Positions 43,531 through 52,668 of a stretch of DNA of 64,000 nt are shown piece by piece. The DNA comes from Aurantiacibacter gangjinensis (lineage in GTDB: Bacteria; Pseudomonadota; Alphaproteobacteria; Sphingomonadales; Sphingomonadaceae), in assembly GCF_001886695.1 (NCBI RefSeq), contig NZ_CP018097.1:434001-498000 (forward strand), read 5' to 3'. The position numbers were made by a program, and so were the translations under genes. The notes under the pieces were generated by a model. It saw only the letters and a program-made list of their open reading frames with translations, had not been told where the DNA came from and did not search any database. The first letter of the stretch is position 1, and each line of letters begins with the position of its first letter.

Positions 43531-45327
43531 TCAACTCAGCGCAGGCTCGTCGAATTGCAGCGAAGCGAGCCGCGCATACAGACCGCCTTTAGCCGTCAGG
43601 CTGGCGTGGTCGCCTTCCTCTGCGATGCGGCCATCCTCCATCACGATGATCCGGTCCGCCGCGCGCACGGTGGCGAGGCGATGGGCGATCACCAGCGTGG
43701 TGCGGTCTGCCATCAGGCGTTCGAGCGCATCCTGGACCAGTCGCTCGCTTTCCGCATCGAGCGCACTGGTCGCCTCGTCCAGCAACAGGATCGGTGCGTT
43801 GCGCAGCAGCGCACGCGCAATGGCGATGCGCTGGCGCTGTCCGCCCGAAAGGCGCGCGCCGCCTTCGCCGAGGAAAGTATCCAGCCCGTCGGGCAAATCG
43901 CGCAGGAAGCCTTCCGCATTGGCGGCGCGCGCAGCGTCCCAGATCGCCTGGTCATCCGCGTCCCAAGCACCGTAGCGCAGATTGTCGCGGGCATTGGCGG
44001 CGAACAATATGCCTTCCTGCGGCACCAGCGCCATGCGGCGACGGATGGTGGCGGGATCGGCCTGTGTCAGCGGAACGCCGTCGAGGCGGACGGTGCCTTC
44101 CTGCGGATCATAAAATCGCTCTGCCAACTGAAAGATGGTCGACTTGCCCGCACCCGACGGGCCGACGATTGCCACGGTCTCTCCCGGTTCGACCGTCAGG
44201 GAGAAATCGGCGATAGCGCGCTCTTCGGGCCGGGTCGGATAGCAGAACGTCACATTGCTGAAGGCAAGGCTGCCGCGCGGCGGTTCGGGCAATTGCTGCG
44301 GACGGGCAGGCGGCACGATATCGGGCTCTGCATCGAGCAGTTCGCGCAGGCGGCTGGCCGCGCCCGCGCCGCGCAGCAAATCGCCGAAGACTTCGGTCAG
44401 CGCCCCGGCGGAGCCTACCACGACAATACTGGCAAATACGAAAGCCGTTATTGTGCCGCCGGTTATCACGTCGTCGCGGACCAGCACCGCGCCGCGCCAC
44501 AACAGCAAGGTGACCGCGCCCATGATGAGCGTCATCAGGATGGCAGTCATCAGCGCGCGGATCATGATGCGGCTGCGCGCAACGTCGAAGGTTTTCTCGA
44601 CCGCTCCGGTGAAGCGCCCGCCTTCGCGCCGCTCCTGGTTGAAGCCCTGCACGATCTTCATCGCCGAAAGCGTTTCGGTCACCATCGCACCGACATCGGC
44701 GACACGGTCCTGGCTGGTGCGGCTGATATCGCGCAACCGCCGTCCGAAGACGAGGATCGGTATCACGAGCAGCGGAATGCTCGCCAGCAGCCACACGGCC
44801 AGCTGTGGCGCCAGCCAGAACAGCGCGACAGTTCCAAGCACCGCCGTGATACCGTTGCGCAGCGCAACCGAGACCGTCGTGCCCACCACCATCTCGATGA
44901 CAGCAGTATCGGCGACCATGCGGCTGGAAATCTCCTTGGGGCTGTTCTCTTCGAAAAAGCCCGGCGAGAGCCGCAGGAGATTGTCATACACCTTGGCGCG
45001 GATGTCGGCGACCACCCGCTCTCCGAGCCAGCTGACGAAATAGAAGCGGACCGCCGTCGCCACGCCGAATAGGCCGACCAGCCCGAGCAGGTAAGTGAAC
45101 CAGCGATCGATATCGCCGCCATCCGAAAAGCCGCGATCCACGATAAGACGGAGGGCATTGGGCAAAGCGAGCGAGAAGATCGTGGCCGAAACCACCAGCG
45201 CGACCAGCGCCATCGCGACACGCCCGGGATATTTCTTCGCCTCGACATAGATCATCGTCAGCGGGGCTAGGCTCTTTGCCTTCGCACCTTGTGTCGGAAT
45301 GTCGGAAGCGTCGTCGGGAGAGGCCAT
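43531..45327 (-). CDS. ABC exporter half-transporter (MsbA/LmrA-like)
   Basis: A 598-residue transporter: six membrane helices (about 35-330) then an ATPase domain with Walker A VGPSGAGKSTIFQLAERF, signature LSGGQRQRIAIARALL and Walker B PILLLDEATSALDAESERL. Walker A position is about residue 395. Such exporters act as homodimers on lipids or drugs; the substrate here cannot be told. Start at ATG 45327 (MASPDDASDIPTQG); it stands alone. Confidence 0.88.
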   Translation of the reverse strand: MASPDDASDIPTQGAKAKSLAPLTMIYVEAKKYPGRVAMALVALVVSATIFSLALPNALRLIVDRGFSDGGDIDRWFTYLLGLVGLFGVATAVRFYFVSWLGERVVADIRAKVYDNLLRLSPGFFEENSPKEISSRMVADTAVIEMVVGTTVSVALRNGITAVLGTVALFWLAPQLAVWLLASIPLLVIPILVFGRRLRDISRTSQDRVADVGAMVTETLSAMKIVQGFNQERREGGRFTGAVEKTFDVARSRIMIRALMTAILMTLIMGAVTLLLWRGAVLVRDDVITGGTITAFVFASIVVVGSAGALTEVFGDLLRGAGAASRLRELLDAEPDIVPPARPQQLPEPPRGSLAFSNVTFCYPTRPEERAIADFSLTVEPGETVAIVGPSGAGKSTIFQLAERFYDPQEGTVRLDGVPLTQADPATIRRRMALVPQEGILFAANARDNLRYGAWDADDQAIWDAARAANAEGFLRDLPDGLDTFLGEGGARLSGGQRQRIAIARALLRNAPILLLDEATSALDAESERLVQDALERLMADRTTLVIAHRLATVRAADRIIVMEDGRIAEEGDHASLTAKGGLYARLASLQFDEPALS

Positions 45328-45536
45328 CGCGGCGCGCTCTAGCCCAAAGCCGCGCAGCTTTGAAGCAGCCGCGCACGACAAACCGCCGGTTTGCCCACAA
45401 GCAGGCTTCGCCTAATCCCTTTTGCCGCATTGCAACATCGCCGCAAAAGAGGCATGTCCTGCGTTCTTTTGCGGGACATGCGGCAATCGCGGACCGCCTT
45501 GATGCACCCGAACCGGTGCGATGCAGGGGACGCTAA

Positions 45537-46766
45537 GTGCTTTACAACGCCTATGAAATGCAGCGCGCGTGGATGACCACGGCCAGCAATTGGGCATCCG
45601 TCGGGGCGGAATTGCTGAATAATCCGGCGCTGCCCATGGGCTATATGGGCATGGGCCCTGCCGCCGCATCGGCGCTCAAAGTGTTTGCGCATGTCTATGA
45701 AGAGCGCGGCAAGCCCGAATTCAACATCCAGCCGGTAGAGACCGATGACGGGCTCAAGCCGGTCAGCGAAACCGTGGTGCTAGAAAAGCCCTTCGGCAGC
45801 CTGCGCCGCTTCATGCGTGACGATCTGCCCGAAGATGCGCCAAAGCTGCTGATCGTTGCGCCCATGAGCGGGCATTTCGCCACGCTGCTTCGCGGCACGG
45901 TCCAGCGCATGGTCGAAAACCAGCAGGTGTGGATCACCGACTGGGCGGATGCGCGGCTGGTGCCGACCGAGGCGGGCCCTTTCGACCTCGATGATTACAT
46001 CGATTACCTGATCGAATTCCTGCAATTCATCGGGCCGGACACGCATATGCTGGCCGTGTGCCAGCCCTCCGTGCCCGCTTTTGCCGCAACTGCGGTGATG
46101 GCGGCGGAAAAGGATCCATGCCGCCCGGCGTCGCTCACCATGATGGGCGGCCCGATCGACACGCGCGCCAGCCCCACCGGCGTGAACGACCTGGCGATGG
46201 AAAAGCCGCTGAGCTGGTTCCGCAACAATGTGATCGCCACCGTGCCGCTCAACTATCCGGGCGCGGGCCGCCGCGTCTATCCCGGCTTCCTGCAGCTGGC
46301 CGGTTTCATCTCCATGAACCTCTCCGATCACATGATGAGCCATTACGAGATGTTCAAACACCTGACGCTGGGCGACCAGGAAAGCGCGGACAAGACCAAG
46401 CAGTTCTACGATGAATATCTGTCTGTCTGCGACATGACAGCCGAATTCTACCTCCAGACCATCGAGCATGTGTTCCAGGAACACTCGCTGCCGAAGGGCG
46501 AGTTCGTGCATCGCGGGAAGGCCATCGATCCCGATGCCATTCGCGACACCGCGCTGCTGGCGATCGAGGGCGAGCGCGACGATATTTCCGGCATCGGCCA
46601 GACCTGCGCGGCGCTCGACATTGCCGAACACCTGCCCATGGCGAAGAAGAAGTACCACCTTGCCCGCGAGGTCGGCCATTACGGTATTTTCAACGGCAGC
46701 AAGTGGCGCAACCGGATTGCACCGGTGGTGGAGGAATGGATGAGAGCTAATCCTTCTGTAGGTTAG
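45537..46766 (+). CDS. phaZ: Intracellular polyhydroxyalkanoate depolymerase
   Basis: A 409-residue alpha/beta hydrolase that degrades intracellular PHB/PHA granules. The family nucleophile is a cysteine (as in Cupriavidus PhaZa1), here Cys175 in LAVCQPSVPAFA, with likely acid and His in the GERDDISGIGQT and REVGHYGIFNG segments. N-terminus LYNAYEMQRAWMTTASNWAS is characteristic of PhaZ. It starts with GTG at 45537. No PHA synthase lies in the window. Confidence 0.93.
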   Translation: MLYNAYEMQRAWMTTASNWASVGAELLNNPALPMGYMGMGPAAASALKVFAHVYEERGKPEFNIQPVETDDGLKPVSETVVLEKPFGSLRRFMRDDLPEDAPKLLIVAPMSGHFATLLRGTVQRMVENQQVWITDWADARLVPTEAGPFDLDDYIDYLIEFLQFIGPDTHMLAVCQPSVPAFAATAVMAAEKDPCRPASLTMMGGPIDTRASPTGVNDLAMEKPLSWFRNNVIATVPLNYPGAGRRVYPGFLQLAGFISMNLSDHMMSHYEMFKHLTLGDQESADKTKQFYDEYLSVCDMTAEFYLQTIEHVFQEHSLPKGEFVHRGKAIDPDAIRDTALLAIEGERDDISGIGQTCAALDIAEHLPMAKKKYHLAREVGHYGIFNGSKWRNRIAPVVEEWMRANPSVG

Positions 46767-47018
46767 TTTTTCGATCCGGCATCCGCCGGATCGTCCTCGC
46801 TAGACGCACTCCGCTGCGCTGCGTGCCCGCTGCGGGCGGGCGTTCGCCCTTGCCGCCCTATCGGGCGGAGTTCTGCAGTAAACTTACAGGATTGCGCTGG
46901 TTTCGGTCGCGACTAGCGACCGACAGAGTCCGAACGAGCGACCGCAGGTGCCCCGCAGCGAAGCGGAGGGAACAGCACCGAGGATGAAGCCGCAGATGCG
47001 GCTTCGCAAAACAGAAGA
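46767..47018 (+). other. Intergenic region with hairpins and dispersed repeat
   Basis: About 250 bp between the convergent phaZ and DUF4126 genes, without a gene. It has a 9-bp hairpin (46772-46793, arms CGATCCGGC and GCCGGATCG), a run of inverted repeats up to 46870 and a second copy of the dispersed element at 46980-47005. No T-tract terminator is seen. Confidence 0.55.
46980..47005 (+). repeat. Dispersed hairpin repeat, copy 2
   Basis: Second copy of the 26-bp hairpin element described at 8059-8084, differing by one loop base (A instead of G). Followed by GCAAAAC. It lies between convergent gene ends. Upstream, ACGAGCGACCG also matches the start of the copy-1 region. Confidence 0.7.
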
Positions 47019-47648
47019 TCACTCCGTTCTTGGCGCGACATTCTTTGGCTCACGTTTGAAAAACCGCCGCACCATGTTCCGCAGCGCCAGTATCAGACCG
47101 ATGGCGAGCGCCAGCAGCACCGCTGCCACGCCTGCCGCGGCCCATGGGTATTCGTAGACGAACCACAGCGCGCCCACGGTGGCGATATCCTCCGCCGTAG
47201 AAGCGACCACGTTAGAAACGGGTTCGGGCGAAGTATTGATCGCCGCCCGCGCACCTGCCTTGCCGCCATGCGCCACCAGCGCGCCGCCGCCGCCCAGCAG
47301 GAAGGCAATCACCTGCATCGCCGGATCGCCCGGGTCGACGATGGCGAGCGCCAGCAGCGCACCGCCGATGGGACGCACCAGCGTGTGCACCGTGTCCCAG
47401 GCGCTATCGAGCCATGCGACCTTGTCGGCGAAAAACTCTGCCAGCGCGCCGAAACCGGCAATGCCGATGACCCACGGATTGGCGAACACCTGCAACGCAT
47501 CCAGCTGCTCGGGCAAAGGTACGAAGCCGCTGCGCATGGCCAGCCCGGTCGCCAGCACGACGAGGTAGAGCCGCCAGCCCGCCAGCAGGCTGGCGCTGCC
47601 GGCCAGCCCGATTATCTCGATAGCAGAAAGGGTTGCGGCTGTTTCCAT
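47019..47648 (-). CDS. DUF4126 family membrane protein
   Basis: A 209-residue membrane protein of the DUF4126 family. Signs of the family: GWRLYLVVLATGLAMR near the start, then ANPWVIGIAGFGALAEFFAD and a DSAWDTVHTLVRPIGGALLA stretch. About four to five helices. Function of the family is unknown. It is followed on the same strand by nothing else; the O-ligase gene ends 49 bp upstream. Confidence 0.85.
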   Translation of the reverse strand: METAATLSAIEIIGLAGSASLLAGWRLYLVVLATGLAMRSGFVPLPEQLDALQVFANPWVIGIAGFGALAEFFADKVAWLDSAWDTVHTLVRPIGGALLALAIVDPGDPAMQVIAFLLGGGGALVAHGGKAGARAAINTSPEPVSNVVASTAEDIATVGALWFVYEYPWAAAGVAAVLLALAIGLILALRNMVRRFFKREPKNVAPRTE

Positions 47649-47696
47649 GGCAGCCGGTTATCCTCCCGCCGCCGCCATTTGTCGAGAGCCACCGCT

Positions 47697-49064
47697 TTAC
47701 GCCATCGCCTCGCGCCGGGCGTCGGCCAGTTTCTGCGCGGCGGGCGATAGCTTGAAGCCGTGGCGCAAGCGCCGCCATTGGCTCCATAGCGCCGCCTGGA
47801 AAGCCAACAGGATGAAGACGAATGACTGGAACGCGATGCCGACGAACAGCGCGCCGACAAGGAAGATGATCTGCGCGTGTTGCAGCGCTGTCGCCATGTC
47901 GAACATCGCGATGTCGCGATCCGCGCGCTTGGGCCCCTCGCGCCGCCTTATCCGCTCCATCTGGTAGAGCCCCAGCCCCTGCAAGGACAGCCACAGGAAC
48001 AGCCCGAGCCAGCCCTGCTCGCCCAGCACCTCGAAATAGCTGGAGTGGTAAGCGCGCGCCTGATCGGTCACTTCGCGATAGGTGATGCGGCGGTTATTGC
48101 CCTCGCCTTCGATCTCCGGGATCTCGTAAGTGAAGCTGTTGCCGCGATAGGCATCGAAGCCGCCGCCGGTCGGGTTGGCCTTGGCGTAGTCGACGGTCCA
48201 GCGCCAAACCTCCAGCCGCGTCGAGGCGCTTTCATCGGAGCGGAAACCGGCGATAGTCTCCATGCGCTGGGTATATTCCGCAGGCAGGAAAGGCAGCGCC
48301 GCGAAGAAGAGCACGCCGCCCAGCCCTGCCATCAGGAAGCGGTATTTCACCTGCCGCAGCAGCAACACGAAGAAGACCGCGATGCAGACGAGGCCGGTGC
48401 GCGCGCCTGTGCCGATGGGGATCAGCATACAGGCCGCTATCAGCGCGACGGCGAAGGTCCAGACGGTCCAGTGCGAAGGGAAGATCGTGCCGCGCCGCGC
48501 AAGGAAGAAGATGAGCGGGATGGTGGCGATGGCCGCGGTCGACATGATCGAGCCTTCGTAAAGGCCCGAATCCATCTGTACGAGCAGCACCAGCTGCCCG
48601 TATCCGCCGCCGCCGAACACCGTCTTGATGCCGCCCGTAATGGCATTCGCCCCGATGCTGAGCACGAATACCACCAGCGCCGCTTCCAGCCGCAGGCGCG
48701 TGCGCAGCGTCAGCGGCAGAAAGGCGGCGAAGAAGATGCTCTTCCACACCCAGTCCCATTTCGCCCAGGCGAATTCCTGGAAAGCCGCGCCAATGGTCGT
48801 GTAGCCGCACCACACCAGCAACGCCGCCATAATGGCTTGCGTGATCGTGAAGCGGCTGCCTTCCTTGCTGTCGAGCAGCACGTAGCCGACAAAGGCGGCG
48901 ATAAAGGCGACTAGCGAGAGATGCAGGCTGCGGATGAACCCCCAGCCGATCAGCTGCGGCGATACGATATCGACATAAATATACAGCAGCACCCACAGGA
49001 ACGGGCGCTTGAATCCCATCGCCAGCACGATGGCGATGAACAGGAACAGGACGATGTCACGCAT
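47697..49064 (-). CDS. Putative O-glycosylation ligase, exosortase A-associated type
   Basis: A 455-residue polytopic Wzy/O-antigen-ligase-like protein. About ten helices plus a large periplasmic loop with MDSGLYEGSIMS, STRLEVWRWTVDYAKANPTG and AYHSSYFEVLGEQGWLGL, which match the exosortase-A-associated ligase pattern. It would join a glycan to a carrier or protein at the periplasmic side. The small ORF at 49057 overlaps its start by 8 bp. ATG start (MRDIVLFLFIAIVLAMG). Confidence 0.82.
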   Translation of the reverse strand: MRDIVLFLFIAIVLAMGFKRPFLWVLLYIYVDIVSPQLIGWGFIRSLHLSLVAFIAAFVGYVLLDSKEGSRFTITQAIMAALLVWCGYTTIGAAFQEFAWAKWDWVWKSIFFAAFLPLTLRTRLRLEAALVVFVLSIGANAITGGIKTVFGGGGYGQLVLLVQMDSGLYEGSIMSTAAIATIPLIFFLARRGTIFPSHWTVWTFAVALIAACMLIPIGTGARTGLVCIAVFFVLLLRQVKYRFLMAGLGGVLFFAALPFLPAEYTQRMETIAGFRSDESASTRLEVWRWTVDYAKANPTGGGFDAYRGNSFTYEIPEIEGEGNNRRITYREVTDQARAYHSSYFEVLGEQGWLGLFLWLSLQGLGLYQMERIRRREGPKRADRDIAMFDMATALQHAQIIFLVGALFVGIAFQSFVFILLAFQAALWSQWRRLRHGFKLSPAAQKLADARREAMA

Positions 49065-49215
49065 CGCCGTGCGGCTCCTGCTGCTTCTTGAGCCAAGGTC
49101 GCTCTGGCTTGCTGTCCGCCGCGCCCTCCTCGTCGAGCTCGGGCCGCATCATGACGCGCCACATCGCGGCCAGTATAAGGCCGTGCGACAGGGCGATGGA
49201 AAACAAGTCGATCAC
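49057..49215 (-). CDS. Small single-helix protein upstream of the O-ligase gene
   Basis: A 52-residue ORF starting with GTG: MIDLFSIALSHGLILAAMWR, one membrane helix, then the acidic-basic tail KPERPWLKKQQEPHGDA. It overlaps the next gene by 8 bp, which favours translation coupling. Divergent from the glycosyltransferase gene across 92 bp. No family is recognised; it may be a membrane accessory subunit of the glycan locus. Confidence 0.5.
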   Translation of the reverse strand: MIDLFSIALSHGLILAAMWRVMMRPELDEEGAADSKPERPWLKKQQEPHGDA

Positions 49216-49307
49216 GTGGGCGTTTCGTCCGCGAAGCTTCGGAGCATCGCCATTAGGGCAAAGCTCTTGACGGCCCGTTAAGCACGTTGCCGCTATGCGC
49301 TGCGGCG

Positions 49308-50537
49308 ATGACACGGATTCTGCACGTCCTCGACCATTCGCTGCCCATGCATAGCGGCTATACCTTTCGCACGCGGGCGATCCTGCGGGCGCAGGCAGCG
49401 TCCGGACTCGAGGTGCGCGGCATCACCGGCCAGCGGCATACGGAGGAAGGACCGTCGGTCGAGGAAGTCGATGGTCTTATATTCCACCGCACGCTGGGCG
49501 CATCTTCGGGGCCTGCAGGCCTGAAGGAATGGCGCGAGATCGATGCGCTCTGCAATGCCATCGTCGCGCTCGCCGATGACTGGCGGCCCGACATCCTTCA
49601 CGCACACTCGCCCGCGCTGGACGGGCTGGCCGCGATCCGCGCCGGAAAACGGCTGGGCATTCCCGTCGTTTATGAAATACGCGCTTTTTGGGAGGATGCC
49701 GCCGTCGGCAATCTGACTGGGCGCGAAGGATCGCTCAAATACCGCCTTACCCGGCACGTGGAGAACCTCGCCGTGCGTGGGGCCGATGCGGTGATGACGA
49801 TCTGCCACGGGCTGAAGGACGATCTGGTGGCGCGCGGTTTTCCTGCGGACAAGATCGGCATCATGCCCAATGGCGTAGACCTGACGACCTTTGGAGAGCC
49901 CGCAAGACGCGACGATGCGCTCGCCGCCGAACTCGGCATCGGGGATGGGCCCGTGATCGGTTTCATCGGCAGCTTCTACGATTACGAAGGGTTGGACGAC
50001 CTCATCGCGGCGATGTCAATGCTGGTGGAAAGGCACGCAGGCGCGCATCTGTTGCTGGTCGGCGGCGGACCGATGGATCGGGCTTTGCGTGCGCAGGTCG
50101 CTGCATCGCCCGTGGCAGACCGCATCCATTTCACCGGCCGCGTGCCGCATGCCGAAGTGGAGCGCTATTACGCCCTCACCGACATCATGGCCTATCCGCG
50201 CAAGAAGAGCCGGCTCACCGATCTCGTCACGCCGCTCAAACCGCTGGAAGCCAATGCGCAGATGCAGCTCGTCGCCGCCAGCGATGTGGGCGGCCACCGC
50301 GAGCTGATCCGTAATGGCGAAACTGGGGTTCTCTTCGCGCCTGACGATCCCGCCGCCTGCGCGCAGGCCCTTGCCGATCTCGTCGACCGCCGCGACGAGT
50401 GGAATGCCATCCGGCAGGCAGCGCGCGCGCATGTTCGGGCGAACCATGACTGGGCGACGAATGTTCAACGTTATCAGGTCGTTTACCAACGCCTGCTAGG
50501 CGGACCCTCGAACAGCCGTATGCCGGACGCCGCCTAG
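49308..50537 (+). CDS. GT4 glycosyltransferase, exosortase A-associated type
   Basis: A 409-residue glycosyltransferase. The N-terminus ILHVLDHSLPMHSGYTFRT is distinctive of the exosortase-A-associated (Daro_2409-like) group. GT4 features: YEIRAFWEDAA, IGFIGSFYDYEGLDDLI, KKSRLTDLVTPLKPLEA with the ExxxxxxxE-like acid pair, and NGETGVLFAPDDP. ATG at 49308 preferred over a TTG at 49287. It lies divergent to the O-ligase gene. Acts in EPS or glycoprotein assembly together with the ligase; no exosortase itself is in the window. Confidence 0.85.
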   Translation: MTRILHVLDHSLPMHSGYTFRTRAILRAQAASGLEVRGITGQRHTEEGPSVEEVDGLIFHRTLGASSGPAGLKEWREIDALCNAIVALADDWRPDILHAHSPALDGLAAIRAGKRLGIPVVYEIRAFWEDAAVGNLTGREGSLKYRLTRHVENLAVRGADAVMTICHGLKDDLVARGFPADKIGIMPNGVDLTTFGEPARRDDALAAELGIGDGPVIGFIGSFYDYEGLDDLIAAMSMLVERHAGAHLLLVGGGPMDRALRAQVAASPVADRIHFTGRVPHAEVERYYALTDIMAYPRKKSRLTDLVTPLKPLEANAQMQLVAASDVGGHRELIRNGETGVLFAPDDPAACAQALADLVDRRDEWNAIRQAARAHVRANHDWATNVQRYQVVYQRLLGGPSNSRMPDAA

Positions 50538-50553
50538 CTTGCGCGGCGCCTAG

Positions 50554-52458
50554 GTGAAAACACGGCGCAACGAACAGGAACCGCACGTGGCAACCAGCCC
50601 CGAGCACATCGATGGAACCGCGCGCGCAAAGCCGCCGATCACTGCCAGCCCGGCATTCCCGCTGGTGGTGGGCCTGTGGTTCGCCGCGCTTTTCGGCATT
50701 GGCAGCATGATCGTGCCGACCGTTCTGCTCGAACAGGTTGTCATGGCCACCGGGCTTCCCTCCCTCATCCCGCAAATGGCCCCGCCGCTGGGTCTGACGG
50801 CCAAGGGGCTGATCGCGCTTGCCGGCACGGTGCTGGGCGGGCTGCTGGGCTTCGTGCTGGCGAAGCGTATTGCGGCGCCTGCGAAAAATGTTGCGCTTGT
50901 CCCTCCCCAACGCCGCGCTCCGCTGAGCGCCTATGAGGAGCTGGACGCCGACCAGATTGGCGAGGCCGATGGCGGTGAACCGGTCGCTGCCGAACCCGCA
51001 GAGCCGGTTCGCACGGGCCGCCGCCGCGCTCTGGCGATCGAGGAAGAGGAAGGCCACAGCGATTTCCTCAATGTCGCGCCGCTGCCCGGCGCGTCTGAAA
51101 TTGCAGCCGACGACCATGCTACGCTGGCGGGCCAACAGCTTGAAGCCGAAGAACAGCCCGCCGGGCAAGACGACACTTTCGAGTTGGAAGCGAGCGCCGA
51201 ATTAACGGAAGAGCAAGAGCTGCCTGCGCATGAGGCTCCGGCACACGAGCTCGTCGAGGCGGCACCGCCGGAAGAGCGGCAGGAGTGCATCCCGATCGCG
51301 TCGGTGGAGCCGACCACCGCTGTAGAAGCCGCGCAGAAGGATGGCGAAGCGGCGCCTGTCGTGGAACCGCTGGCATTCTCACCGCCTAGCATGGCGCGAA
51401 CGGATTTCGACTGGGGCGATATGCCGCCGGACACGGATAGCGCTCACGACGGTGACGAGACAGATGAGGACGATGTGATCGACAAGCAGACTTTCGATGC
51501 TCCCGAAGCCTATCCGGTCACAGAGGACGACTACGAAGAGGACATGGCGTTTGCGCCGCCACTGGAGGGCGACGACACCTCTCCACGCGCCGAAGCCATG
51601 CCTGCGCACGACGATGACGATGATGATGACAGCGGCGAAGGACTCGTCCAGCTGGTGCAGCGCCTAGGCTCGACGCTCGACAAGCATCGCGAATGGTCGG
51701 CGCGCATGGCAGCCGAAAAAGCCGCGCGCGATGCCGCCGAGGCGGAGGCCGAGCGCGTTTCGATCGCAGCAGAAGCCGAGTCCGAGAAAGCTCCGCCGGT
51801 TCCGCAGGAATTCGATGCCGCCGAAGCGGATGACGCTGCCGAGGCCATGGCCGCCTATTTCGGCGGCAGCGGCGTGGCCCGTCATGCCGAAGACGCGCCA
51901 GCCCCGACCGAAACCGATCACGCGCCCGATGAAGCAGGCCGTCACTACAAGCCGTTCGACGCCAAGCTGTTGCAGGTCGATGACGAAGAGGACGAAGCCG
52001 AGGACGACCTGTCGGCAAGCTTCACCCTGCCGCTCTCTGCGAACAAGGCTGCGATCCAGCAGGCGGCTGAGCGGCCCGCATTCGATGTTCCGACCGCGGT
52101 TGCGGCACCTGCTCCCGAACCCGAGGTCGACGAGGACGCAGGCGAAGAGGCCGACAGCGAGGCCGATTTTGCTTCGCTCAATCCGTTCAAGCAGGCGGCA
52201 TCCGAATTCGTTCGGATCGACGAGCCGGAAGATACCTCCGGCGCGGCCCAGCCTGCGGTGCTGTTCCCCAACCAGCAGGCTCGCAAGCCCATTGCGCCTC
52301 AGGCCGATGCCATGCGTCCTTTCGACGCTCCCGCTGGCCCGACCGACGCGGCCGACAGCAGCGCGGCCCATCGCGCCCCGCGCCCCCAGCCGTCCAACGA
52401 TGACAATGAGCGGGCCTTGCGCGAGGTGTTGATGAACCTGCAGCGCATGGGCAAGTAA
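50554..52458 (+). CDS. Large acidic membrane-anchored hypothetical protein
   Basis: A 634-residue protein with two N-terminal hydrophobic helices (about 30-60 and 80-105), then a long acidic, Ala-rich, low-complexity region (to about 600), e.g. EELDADQIGEADGGEPVAAE and DDDDDDDSGEGLVQLVQRLG. Four or more acidic clusters and an interior EWSARMAAEKAARDAAEAEA helix. The C-end contains RALREVLMNLQRMGK, the only part resembling a compact domain. GTG start at 50554; GTG 50587 is a second option. It is 16 bp after the glycosyltransferase, so may share its transcript. Unknown function. Confidence 0.6.
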   Translation: MKTRRNEQEPHVATSPEHIDGTARAKPPITASPAFPLVVGLWFAALFGIGSMIVPTVLLEQVVMATGLPSLIPQMAPPLGLTAKGLIALAGTVLGGLLGFVLAKRIAAPAKNVALVPPQRRAPLSAYEELDADQIGEADGGEPVAAEPAEPVRTGRRRALAIEEEEGHSDFLNVAPLPGASEIAADDHATLAGQQLEAEEQPAGQDDTFELEASAELTEEQELPAHEAPAHELVEAAPPEERQECIPIASVEPTTAVEAAQKDGEAAPVVEPLAFSPPSMARTDFDWGDMPPDTDSAHDGDETDEDDVIDKQTFDAPEAYPVTEDDYEEDMAFAPPLEGDDTSPRAEAMPAHDDDDDDDSGEGLVQLVQRLGSTLDKHREWSARMAAEKAARDAAEAEAERVSIAAEAESEKAPPVPQEFDAAEADDAAEAMAAYFGGSGVARHAEDAPAPTETDHAPDEAGRHYKPFDAKLLQVDDEEDEAEDDLSASFTLPLSANKAAIQQAAERPAFDVPTAVAAPAPEPEVDEDAGEEADSEADFASLNPFKQAASEFVRIDEPEDTSGAAQPAVLFPNQQARKPIAPQADAMRPFDAPAGPTDAADSSAAHRAPRPQPSNDDNERALREVLMNLQRMGK

Positions 52459-52481
52459 ACACGCCAGTCGCGCTTGCCACG

Positions 52482-52498
52482 TGCAAAGATATTTTGCA
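52482..52498. promoter_or_regulatory. NtrC-like palindrome upstream of gltB
   Basis: A 17-bp dyad TGCAAA-N5-TTTGCA, 170 bp before gltB. The half sites and spacing resemble the NtrC consensus TGCACC-N5-GGTGCA, but the outer pairs differ. A possible nitrogen-control operator; not proven. A weak sigma54-like element sits on the opposite strand. Confidence 0.35.
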
Positions 52499-52668
52499 GC
52501 GCACCATACTTGCCAAAATAGTATCCTGTCGCCATGAGGGCGCTTCGCGACATTTTCGTGCAGCATCCCGGGCTGCGAAGTCGCGTTTCGTTACCGTTGC
52601 AACCAACTCGGCTGCGGCGGGATCGAGGCGCGAAACGCCTCCGGCCCGGCAACAGGACATGAGACGAC

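Noticed and set aside
46772-46793. Hairpin after phaZ as a terminator
   Set aside because: No T-run follows on either strand; the Ts lie before the stem on the + strand.
52497-52515. Sigma54-like sequence (TGGCA-N7-TGC type) on the minus strand upstream of gltB
   Set aside because: Points away from gltB and has a mismatch in the -12 element; too weak to annotate.
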